Shown here one piece after another: positions 8,665 to 15,790 of a stretch of 64,000 nucleotides of DNA (position 1 is the stretch's first letter; every line of letters begins with the position of its first letter). This DNA comes from Tsukamurella sp. 8F. GTDB lineage: Bacteria; Actinomycetota; Actinomycetes; Mycobacteriales; Mycobacteriaceae. Location: NCBI RefSeq assembly GCF_029167375.1, contig NZ_JARFTP010000018.1, positions 29,202 to 93,201 of the forward strand, given 5' to 3'. The position numbers and the translations under genes were made by a program. The notes beneath the pieces were generated by a model that ran no database searches, had not been told where the DNA came from, and saw nothing but the letters and a program-made list of their open reading frames with translations.

Positions 8665-9503
8665 CCACGCCCACGACCCTCGATGTCTCGGGTCTCACCG
8701 TACGGATCCCGCTGCGCCGCGGCGGTACGGTCCACGCCGTCACGGATGCCTATCTCACCGCCTCGGCGGGCCGACTCCACTTCCTGGTCGGCGGGTCCGG
8801 CTCGGGGAAGTCGACGCTGATGTCGACCATAACGGGGCTACTCCCCCGCTCGGCCGTCGTGTCCGGGAACGTATCGGTGACCGACGAATCGGGGACGGTC
8901 CTCACCGGCCCGGAGCTCTGGCAGCGGCGCGGGCGCACCGTCGGCGTCGTGCCGCAGTCGGCCATGACCTGCTTCACCCCCGTCCGCCGCCTCGGTCCAC
9001 AGCTCGCCGAGACGGCGAGGTACGCCCGCGGTGAGCGCTCCCCGGCCGAGCTGCTCGACCTCGTCGAGCTCGATCGCTCCGCCCTCCGGCGGTATCCGCA
9101 CGAGCTCTCCGGAGGCATGGCCCAGCGGGCGGCGATCGCGGCTGCCCTGGCCGGCGACCCACAGGTGATCATCGCCGACGAGCCGACGTCGGCGCTCGAT
9201 CCGGAGCTGTCGACGTCCGTCGTCTCGCTACTGAGCGACCTCGCCGGTACCGGTCGCATCGTCATTGCTGCGACCCACGACCTGGCGTGCATCACCGGTG
9301 ACACCGCAGACATATCGGTCATGTGTGCGTCGCGGGTGGTCGAATCCGGTCCGGCACGCCGCGTGCTGGACCGGCCTCGGCACGAGTACACCCGTGACCT
9401 GCTCGCGGCGCTGCCCGAGAACGGGCTCACGCCGCTTCCCCACCCACTACCCGATCTCGTCGACCTCCCCGACGACTACCGCTACGGAGACACCATCGTA
9501 TGA
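8661..9503 (+). CDS. ABC transporter ATP-binding protein, DppD/NikD type
   Basis: A 280-aa cytoplasmic ATPase with Walker A GGSGSGKS near residue 44, signature LSGGMAQR and Walker B VIIADEPTSALD, followed by the H-loop AATHD. The ATG overlaps the upstream permease stop. It powers import together with the next gene product. The C-terminal extension after the core is short (HPLPDLVDLPDDYR), shorter than in many DppD proteins. Confidence 0.9.
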   Translation: MTTPTTLDVSGLTVRIPLRRGGTVHAVTDAYLTASAGRLHFLVGGSGSGKSTLMSTITGLLPRSAVVSGNVSVTDESGTVLTGPELWQRRGRTVGVVPQSAMTCFTPVRRLGPQLAETARYARGERSPAELLDLVELDRSALRRYPHELSGGMAQRAAIAAALAGDPQVIIADEPTSALDPELSTSVVSLLSDLAGTGRIVIAATHDLACITGDTADISVMCASRVVESGPARRVLDRPRHEYTRDLLAALPENGLTPLPHPLPDLVDLPDDYRYGDTIV

Positions 9504-10159
9504 ATCCCGACCTCGACAAGGGCCTTGCGGGGCAGCACCTCTCGTTGCGTCGGGGCGGCGTTGCGGTCGTCTCCGACATCGACGTCCACGTCGCGCCGGG
9601 CGAGATCGTCGGGCTCACGGGGCCGTCCGGCGCAGGCAAGACGTCCCTGCTGCGGGTGCTCGCCGGACTCACCCGGCCGACGACAGGGACGGTGACGGTC
9701 GACGGTGCGACCGCCGCCCCCGGAGACGGGTCACGCGCCGTGCTGTTCCAGTCGCCACGACGTTCCTGCGACGCGCGCCTGACGCTGCGGCGCTCCATCG
9801 AGGTGTGCGCGCGCGGTTCGCTCGACGCGGCGGAGCTGTCCGGTGTCGTCGGCCTGCCCGCGGCTCTGCTGGACCGCCGGCCGCCCGAGGTCTCGGAGGG
9901 GCAGCTCCAGCGCGCGGCGCTCGCACGGGCGCTGGGCGGCAGGCCGAGATATCTGCTCTGCGACGAGCCGACCTCCGCGCTGGACCCCGCCGCGTCCGCA
10001 GCGGTGGCCAGGGCGATCCGTGACGTAGCGCGGACGGGCGTCGGCGTGCTCTTCGTCACTCACGACCTGCCCCTCGCGGATGCGTGCTGCGACCGAATCC
10101 TCCGGATCTCCGATGGGAGCGTGTCGTCTGACCAGCAGCGCGACCGTACGTACGCGTAA
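9500..10159 (+). CDS. ABC transporter ATP-binding protein, DppF/NikE type, short with altered signature motif
   Basis: A 219-aa ATPase, shorter than the roughly 250-330 aa usual for DppF. Walker A is GPSGAGKT and Walker B is YLLCDEPTSALDP, but the signature motif reads VSEGQLQR instead of LSGGQ. The second Gly position is therefore Glu, and this half may have a less active composite ATP site. The ATG overlaps the previous stop (ATGA), and the gene closes the importer operon 212 bp before the diaminopropionate operon. Confidence 0.85.
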   Translation: MNPDLDKGLAGQHLSLRRGGVAVVSDIDVHVAPGEIVGLTGPSGAGKTSLLRVLAGLTRPTTGTVTVDGATAAPGDGSRAVLFQSPRRSCDARLTLRRSIEVCARGSLDAAELSGVVGLPAALLDRRPPEVSEGQLQRAALARALGGRPRYLLCDEPTSALDPAASAAVARAIRDVARTGVGVLFVTHDLPLADACCDRILRISDGSVSSDQQRDRTYA

Positions 10160-10233
10160 ACCTATCGCCGATCACGAATATTGTTGCAATAAAGCATATC
10201 TCGGGCGTAACGGAGTTAACCCAACCACATTCA

Positions 10234-10269
10234 TTGCGTCCACGTAACAATGAAGTTAGGCTCACCTAC
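10234..10269 (+). promoter_or_regulatory. Promoter of the diaminopropionate operon with an IdeR box over the -10
   Basis: TTGCGT (10234-10239), a 17-nt spacer and TAGGCT (10257-10262) form a SigA-type promoter. The -10 lies inside TGAAGTTAGGCTCACCTAC (10251-10269), which matches the IdeR/DtxR consensus TTAGGTTAGGCTAACCTAA at 15 of 19 positions. Repressor binding would block RNA polymerase directly, so the operon should be induced by iron limitation. The stretch 10160-10250 is unusually AT-rich. The leader from about 10269 to 10370 contains only a strong ribosome site. Confidence 0.75.
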
Positions 10270-10370
10270 AGCCCAGGACCTCCCCTGGAGACGATGCCTG
10301 CTGCACGGCTCCGTGCCGTCGTATACCACTGTGTACCAACATATTCCGCAGCCCGAGGAAAGGAGGGCCA

Positions 10371-11357
10371 TTGCCCTCGAACGACCCGCAACTGACCGTC
10401 CTCACCCGCAGCGACCTCGCCGACCTCCGGGTGGCGCCGCACGACGCCGTATCGATGGTCGAGGAGGGCTATCTGGCGTACGCGGCCGGCAGATCCCGCA
10501 ATCCGGCCAAGCTGATGGTGCCGATGCCCGAAGCGGGCCGCGACGCCGTCACCTATTCGATGCTGGGCTACGACGGCTCGCTGGAGCAGGCCGCGTTCAA
10601 GACCTCGTACCGGCAGGGCAGCACCAGCGCCGAGAAGTACTACACGACCATCACCCTGTACGACGACGCGAGCGGAATGCCGTTCGCCCTCATGGACTGT
10701 CACCGTGTCGGCGCGACCCGGACGCCGGCGTCGACCGCCCTCATCGCGCGTTCCTGTGCGCGCCCGGGAGCGCGCTCCGCCCTGATGGTCGGAACGGGAG
10801 CACAAGGCGTACAGACGCTTCCGTATCTACTGACCGTCCTCCCGGGCCTCGAGCATGTGTCACTGTTCGGCACCCACCCAGACGGCATCGCCGCATGCGT
10901 CGCCGCCGTCGAGGACGAATTCCCAGGCCGCAAGGTAGAACTCGTCGACGACGTGCGCGAGGCGGCGAGCCGATCGGACATCGTCGTCGCAGCATCGGGC
11001 CGAGCAGCGCATCCCAAGATAGAGCTCGGCTGGCTGCCCGAGGGCGGCCTGCTGGTGTCCGTATCGAGCAAGGGGGTCAAGGAGGGCACACTGGCGGAGG
11101 CCGACTACACCGTGGCCACGTCGACGGCTCAGGTCGAGGTGACGGGCCGTCGGATGGCGGGCCCCGAGGGCGAGTTCCACGTGGATGCGGAGCTTCCCGA
11201 GATCCTGGCCGGCCGCGCGCCGGGGCGGCGATCGGACACCGACCGCGTCTTCGCGTTCTCTAGCGGCATGATCATCACGGATATCCCCGTCGCGCACGCC
11301 CTCGCGACCCGCGCGATCGCAGCCGGACGCGGACAGGAGGTGGCGCTGTGGAGCTGA
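10371..11357 (+). CDS. sbnB: SbnB-like dehydrogenase (ornithine cyclodeaminase fold) for 2,3-diaminopropionate synthesis
   Basis: A 328-aa protein of the ornithine cyclodeaminase/mu-crystallin family. The NAD-binding loop GTGAQG (141-146) is preceded by the usual ALMV strand, and the N-terminal substrate half shows RNPAKLMVPMPE near residue 43. The start is TTG, supported by an excellent AAAGGAGGG 4-10 nt upstream. In Staphylococcus, SbnB oxidatively hydrolyses N-(1-amino-1-carboxy-2-ethyl)-glutamate to L-2,3-diaminopropionate and 2-oxoglutarate. The SbnA-like partner two genes downstream supports that role. It is first in an IdeR-boxed operon. A plain ornithine or alanine dehydrogenase cannot be excluded, but the pairing argues against it. 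Confidence 0.8.
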   Translation: MPSNDPQLTVLTRSDLADLRVAPHDAVSMVEEGYLAYAAGRSRNPAKLMVPMPEAGRDAVTYSMLGYDGSLEQAAFKTSYRQGSTSAEKYYTTITLYDDASGMPFALMDCHRVGATRTPASTALIARSCARPGARSALMVGTGAQGVQTLPYLLTVLPGLEHVSLFGTHPDGIAACVAAVEDEFPGRKVELVDDVREAASRSDIVVAASGRAAHPKIELGWLPEGGLLVSVSSKGVKEGTLAEADYTVATSTAQVEVTGRRMAGPEGEFHVDAELPEILAGRAPGRRSDTDRVFAFSSGMIITDIPVAHALATRAIAAGRGQEVALWS

Positions 11358-12763
11358 CCGAGAAGCCGGCCGCCCCCGAACGGCCCCGGACCGGCGCGCC
11401 GGTGACCGACGGGGCCGAGGCCTTCGCGCCGCCGCTACCCGCCGTCGAGCGGGACTGGGCGCCCGCCCTGCGCCGTTCCCCCGAGCTGTGGCAGATCGCT
11501 CGCGCCGTGGGCGGCGGGCCGTTCCACGTCGTCCACCCGGGCACGTTCGCCGCCAATCTGCGCGCCATGATCGACGCCCTCGCCGCCGAATCCGTCTCCG
11601 GCACCGTGTACTACGGCAAGAAGGCGAACAAGGCGGCGGCCTGGCTGCGCGAAGCGGCCGTCCCCGGAGCAGGCGTCGACGTCGCGAGCGTCCCGGAATT
11701 CGCCGCCGCACTGGGCAACGGCATCCGTGCCGAGGACATCGGAGTGACCGGTGCGGCCAAGTCCGGCGGCCTGCTGTGGCTCGCCGCGCGGCACGGCGCG
11801 TTGGTCGCCGTCGACGCCGCCGACGAACTCGAGCGCGTCGCGTGCGCCGCGGCAGATGCGGGACGCAGCGTCGACGTGCTGCTGCGGGTCCGTCCACCGT
11901 CGGCACCGGAGAGCCGATTCGGCATGGACACCGACAGCCTGCAGGCGGCCGTGCGCCGCTGTTCCGAGCTCGACGGCCGAGTTGAGCTGCGCGGCTTCTC
12001 GTTCCACCTGGACGGGTACGCGGTGGAGCCCCGGGCCCGTCTCGCCGACACGCTGGTCGACCTGTGTATCGACGCGCGCGCAGCCGGCCACCGCGCAGAT
12101 CGAATCAGCATCGGGGGCGGTATCGCCGTCTCGTACGTCACCGAGGAGGACTGGGCGGCATACCGCCACGGCGCGCGGCCCGAGTGGTTCCACGCGGGCC
12201 GGATGCCGGAGAAGACGTACCCATACCACCAGGCGCCCACCGGCGCCACGATGGTGACGGCGATCCTGCGCACCGAGAGCCGCGGCAGAGTGCTGGCGGA
12301 GCGCCTGCGGGACAACGACATCGAGATCCTGCTCGAACCCGGCCGCGCCCTGGTGGACGGCGCCGGGTTCAGTGTCTTCCCCGTGCAGGGCTTCGAACCG
12401 CGGCCGGGCCACGGTGTCACCACCGTGGCCGGCCTGAGCATGAGCCTCTCGGAGCAGTGGAAGGGCAGTGAGTTCCTGCCCGACCCGATCCTCGTTCAGC
12501 GCGATCCGAGCAGCGACGGGCCGGTGCGGACATTCGTCGGCGGCGCGAGCTGCATGGAGTACGACGTGCTCACCTGGCGTGCTGTCCGGCTGGATGCGCC
12601 GCCCCGCGCCGGAGACCTGCTGGTCTACCCGAACACCGCGGGTTATCAGATGGACAAGAACGAGAGCGGCTTCCACCAGCTGCCACTTCCGCCCAAGGTC
12701 GTCGTCGACGACGACCACCGCTGGCACCTCGACACCGAGTTCCCGACCCAGGAGGTCCGATGA
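11348..12763 (+). CDS. PLP-dependent decarboxylase of the diaminopimelate/SbnH type (fold type III)
   Basis: A 471-aa group IV amino-acid decarboxylase. The PLP lysine lies in YYGKKANK near residues 91-92. The alternating barrel ends with EPGRALVDG, and the second-domain active-site cysteine lies in GASCMEYD. The GTG start overlaps the sbnB end by 10 bp and has AGGAGG upstream. SbnH decarboxylates a citryl-diaminopropionate intermediate in staphyloferrin B assembly; LysA decarboxylates diaminopimelate. Placed between sbnB and sbnA, its substrate is probably diaminopropionate, its glutamate adduct or a conjugate, giving an ethylenediamine-type unit. The substrate is inference. Confidence 0.8.
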   Translation: MELTEKPAAPERPRTGAPVTDGAEAFAPPLPAVERDWAPALRRSPELWQIARAVGGGPFHVVHPGTFAANLRAMIDALAAESVSGTVYYGKKANKAAAWLREAAVPGAGVDVASVPEFAAALGNGIRAEDIGVTGAAKSGGLLWLAARHGALVAVDAADELERVACAAADAGRSVDVLLRVRPPSAPESRFGMDTDSLQAAVRRCSELDGRVELRGFSFHLDGYAVEPRARLADTLVDLCIDARAAGHRADRISIGGGIAVSYVTEEDWAAYRHGARPEWFHAGRMPEKTYPYHQAPTGATMVTAILRTESRGRVLAERLRDNDIEILLEPGRALVDGAGFSVFPVQGFEPRPGHGVTTVAGLSMSLSEQWKGSEFLPDPILVQRDPSSDGPVRTFVGGASCMEYDVLTWRAVRLDAPPRAGDLLVYPNTAGYQMDKNESGFHQLPLPPKVVVDDDHRWHLDTEFPTQEVR

Positions 12764-13881
12764 CACCGCCCGCCGCGGCGTCCCCGCTCGCCGTGCTCCC
12801 ACGTGAGCTCAGCGGCGACGCCGTCATCGCCCGGCGCACCAGCGAGCTCGTGGGTTCCACGCCTCTACTCGAGCTGGTGCGCACCGGCTCCGGCACCCGC
12901 TTGCTGCTCAAGCTGGAGCAGCTCAACCCGACCGGTTCGTGCAAGGTCCGGATGGCCAGGCAGATGGTGCTGGAGGCGGAGGCCGACGGGCGGTTGCGTC
13001 CGGGCGGTCGCATCGTCGAGCCCACGTCGGGTAACACCGGCCTGGGCCTGGCCCTGGTCGCGCTGGAGCGCGGCTACCGGTTCACCGCGATCGTCGACCG
13101 GCACGCGGCGAAGGACAAGCTGCGCGCCATGGAGGCTATGGGCGCAGAGCTGGTGGTGGTCGAGGCCGACCCGACCGCGGGTCCGAGCAGCATCGAGCGC
13201 CGTCGCGTAGCCGCGCAGATCGCCGCCGAGACCGGCGCCTTCCACCCGGATCAGCACAACAATCCCGGCAACGCGAACGGCTACGGCGACCTGGCCGACG
13301 AGCTCATCGACCAGCTCGGGACGTTCGACGTCTTGGTGGCGGCACTCGGGACCGGTGGGTCGTTGTGCGGCACGGTGCGCGGGCTGCGGTCACGCGGGGT
13401 GATGGCGCAGTCGGTCGCCGTCGAGCCGCGCGGCTCCATCGTGTTCGGCGGCGAACCCGGCGTCTACCACCAGACCGGCGCCGGAAGTCCGGCCGGCTTC
13501 CCCATAGGGTGCAACGTCGATCGCGACGTCATAGACATCGACCACCGCGTCGGCGACGGCGACGCCTTCGCTACCGCGCGGGTCGTCGCCCGCCGCACGG
13601 GCCTCCTGCTCGGCGGGACCACGGGCGGAGCTATCCACGTCGCGCTGCGGCATCTGGTGCTCTGGCCGGCCGGCAGCACCGTCGTCGTACTCTGCAATGA
13701 TGCGGGCGAGAAGTACCTCGACTCCGTATACGACGACGACTGGCTCGCCGCGCGCGGCGTGCTCGACGAACCGGCGCACCGCCGCGTCAGACGTTGGCTG
13801 AACGCCTACGACGAGTCCGTCCGGGTTGCCGACGACGACCGCGCCTCGCGACGGTCGGAGATGGGAGGGCTGACCGCGTGA
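12760..13881 (+). CDS. sbnA: SbnA-like 2,3-diaminopropionate synthase subunit (cysteine synthase fold)
   Basis: A 373-aa fold type II PLP enzyme. The Schiff-base lysine is expected at Lys62 in TGSCKVRMA, the substrate loop EPTSGNTG is at 87-94, and the phosphate-binding GTGGS is at 197-201. C-terminally GGTTGGA replaces the GISSGA of ordinary cysteine synthase. In the staphyloferrin B pathway SbnA joins O-phosphoserine and glutamate to the substrate of SbnB. The ATG overlaps the decarboxylase stop (ATGA). Co-transcription with an SbnB homologue makes plain cysteine synthesis unlikely. Confidence 0.8.
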   Translation: MTPPAAASPLAVLPRELSGDAVIARRTSELVGSTPLLELVRTGSGTRLLLKLEQLNPTGSCKVRMARQMVLEAEADGRLRPGGRIVEPTSGNTGLGLALVALERGYRFTAIVDRHAAKDKLRAMEAMGAELVVVEADPTAGPSSIERRRVAAQIAAETGAFHPDQHNNPGNANGYGDLADELIDQLGTFDVLVAALGTGGSLCGTVRGLRSRGVMAQSVAVEPRGSIVFGGEPGVYHQTGAGSPAGFPIGCNVDRDVIDIDHRVGDGDAFATARVVARRTGLLLGGTTGGAIHVALRHLVLWPAGSTVVVLCNDAGEKYLDSVYDDDWLAARGVLDEPAHRRVRRWLNAYDESVRVADDDRASRRSEMGGLTA

Positions 13882-15293
13882 CGCGGGAACCGCACGGCTA
13901 TCGCGATGTCCTCGCGCTGGCCTCACCGATCGCCGGGATCCAGCTGGCTCAGGTCGCGCTCACGAGCGTCGACCTCGCGATGCTGGGCCTGATCAACGTG
14001 ACCGCGGTCGCCGCAGGCGGCCTCGCCATCCTGCTGTACAACCAGGTCCGCACCATGTGCGTCGGAATGGTAACGGGGATAGGCAATCTCGTCGCGACCG
14101 AGGCGGGGGCGGGCGAGCGGCGCACCGGATCGCACGCCCTCGATGATGAGGCGAGCGACCGGATCCGGGTGCTGGTGCGCTCGGCACTCCTCGTCGCCAC
14201 CCTTACCGCGGCGGTGGGTGCCGCCGTGCTCTGCGGACTGGGCGCGGCCTTACCGTTGCTCGGGCAGAAACCCGAGGTGGTGGGACCGGCGCGCGCAATG
14301 ATCTTCGCGCTGGCCGGCGGCCTCTTCCCGATGGTGTGGCTGAACGTGTTGCGGCAGTTCGCCGTCGGTCTTCGCAGGCCGGGTTCGCTGCTCGCGGTGA
14401 CCCTCGTGTCGATCGGTGTCAATGCCGTCTGCAACGCCGCCTTCATCTACGGCTGGCTCGGTCTGCCGCACCTCGGCGTAGCCGGTGTAGGACTCTCGAC
14501 GACCGTCGTGCAGGTGTTCACGCTGGCGGTCTTCGCCTCGGCGCTGCGGCGCGACACCGGGCTGCGCGGGCTCGTCTCGCTGGCCGCGTGGCGCGCCGAT
14601 TCGGCGACGGTGCGGCACATCGCGCGGCACGGAACGCCCATCGCATTGACCTACGGATCCGAGGCGGCGATCACGTCCATCGCGACGCTGCTCATGGGCG
14701 CCTTCGGTCCGGTCATGCTCGCTGCGTCCAATGTGGCCAATCAGCTGGCATACATCGTCTACCAGTGCAACATCGGCCTGTCCCAGGGCTCGTCGATCCT
14801 GGTAAGCCGAGCGCTGGGCAAGGGCGACGCGGATGCCGCGCCCGTCATCGCGCGCCGCGCACTGACGCTGTCGTGGTCGTTCATGGCGGTCCTCGCGGTG
14901 CTGTTCATCGCGGTGCCGCAGGCGATGCTGTGGCCCTTCCTGCACGGCGCGACCGACCACACCGTCGTCGCCACGGCCTCGACACTGCTGCTGTTCGCCG
15001 TCGCTCAGATGTACAGCAAGGGGACACAGAACATCCTGGTCGGGCTGCTGCGCGGCCTGGGCGACACGGTATCCGGGCTGCGCTGCACCCTCGTCGGGTA
15101 CTGGGCGGTGGGTATCCCCGCGATGCTGCTGTGCGCGTACGCCTTCGGATGGCGCGGCTGGGGCGTGTGGGCCGGGCTGTGCCTGGGCTTCGCTACGACC
15201 GCGGTGCTGCTCGCATGGCGGTTCCACGTGCGGGCCGAATCCGCGGCCGCGGCAGCCGTGAGCCCCGTCGACCGCGCAGCCTCGAGCTCCTGA
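13878..15293 (+). CDS. MATE-family multidrug/metabolite exporter
   Basis: A 471-aa inner-membrane protein with about 12 hydrophobic helices and the two-bundle MATE layout: ALASPIAGIQLAQVALTSVD in the first bundle and the related HIARHGTPIALTYGSEAAIT in the second. The GTG overlaps the sbnA-like stop (GTGA), so it belongs to the same operon. MATE proteins are cation/proton-driven exporters. Here it is the natural candidate for secreting the small diaminopropionate-derived product, while the ABC importers bring the metal complex back. Drug export is the alternative. Confidence 0.88.
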   Translation: MTREPHGYRDVLALASPIAGIQLAQVALTSVDLAMLGLINVTAVAAGGLAILLYNQVRTMCVGMVTGIGNLVATEAGAGERRTGSHALDDEASDRIRVLVRSALLVATLTAAVGAAVLCGLGAALPLLGQKPEVVGPARAMIFALAGGLFPMVWLNVLRQFAVGLRRPGSLLAVTLVSIGVNAVCNAAFIYGWLGLPHLGVAGVGLSTTVVQVFTLAVFASALRRDTGLRGLVSLAAWRADSATVRHIARHGTPIALTYGSEAAITSIATLLMGAFGPVMLAASNVANQLAYIVYQCNIGLSQGSSILVSRALGKGDADAAPVIARRALTLSWSFMAVLAVLFIAVPQAMLWPFLHGATDHTVVATASTLLLFAVAQMYSKGTQNILVGLLRGLGDTVSGLRCTLVGYWAVGIPAMLLCAYAFGWRGWGVWAGLCLGFATTAVLLAWRFHVRAESAAAAAVSPVDRAASSS

Positions 15294-15354
15294 CCTCGCC
15301 ATAGGGTCTCGCCTAGCGGGATACTTCGTCTCGGGAAATGCATGTCCGTTTTGG

Positions 15355-15360
15355 TACCGT
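15355..15360 (+). promoter_or_regulatory. -10 element of a leaderless MarR-gene transcript
   Basis: TACCGT lies 7 nt before the ATG at 15368 and no ribosome site is visible, which fits a leaderless actinobacterial mRNA. The promoter sits between two copies of GCATGTC (15341-15347 and 15366-15372), a direct-repeat pair that could serve autoregulation. Confidence 0.4.
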
Positions 15361-15367
15361 TTCCTGC

Positions 15368-15790
15368 ATGTCGCAGACCACCCGTGCGTCAGCCGACGAG
15401 ACACTCGCGGCCCAGTGGCACGTCCTCCTGCGCGACTTCTCGCGTCTCAACTGCGCGCTCGACCGCGCCCTGGGCGAGCACAAGCTCTCAGCATCGGAGT
15501 TCGAGGTGCTGGAGCAACTCGCCCAGGAGCCGGTCGACGGGCTGCGCATGGCCGACCTGTCGGAACGGGTCCACCTGTCGCAGTCCGCACTGTCTCGCCT
15601 CGTCGGTCGGCTCGATCGCGAGTCGCTGCTCACGCGCGAGATCTGCCTCGGCGACCGGCGCTCCGTCATCGCCCGTATCACTGCCGAAGGCGTCGCCCGA
15701 TACGCGGCGGCGCGCCCCGTGCACCGAGCCGTCCTGCGCGCCGAGGCCTCCCGTTCGCCCATCGGCTCGTACCTCAACGGCGTCCGCTGA
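15368..15790 (+). CDS. MarR-family transcriptional regulator
   Basis: A 140-aa winged-helix regulator. The recognition helix region reads MADLSERVHLSQSALSRLVGRLDRE, followed by the wing (LLTREICLGDRRSVIARITAEG), both typical of MarR proteins. The start at 15368 is preferred because of the -10 TACCGT 7 nt upstream; an in-frame ATG at 15338 would add 10 residues. It lies 75 bp after the MATE gene in the same direction and could control it, or sense its substrate. Its 3' end overlaps the convergent DUF2339 gene by 17 bp. Confidence 0.85.
   Translation: MSQTTRASADETLAAQWHVLLRDFSRLNCALDRALGEHKLSASEFEVLEQLAQEPVDGLRMADLSERVHLSQSALSRLVGRLDRESLLTREICLGDRRSVIARITAEGVARYAAARPVHRAVLRAEASRSPIGSYLNGVR

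Noticed and set aside
10371..13881. Complete staphyloferrin B-type siderophore cluster
   Set aside because: Only SbnA-, SbnB- and SbnH-like genes are present. No IucA/IucC-type NIS synthetase or citrate synthase homologue is found in the window, so the known product is not supported.
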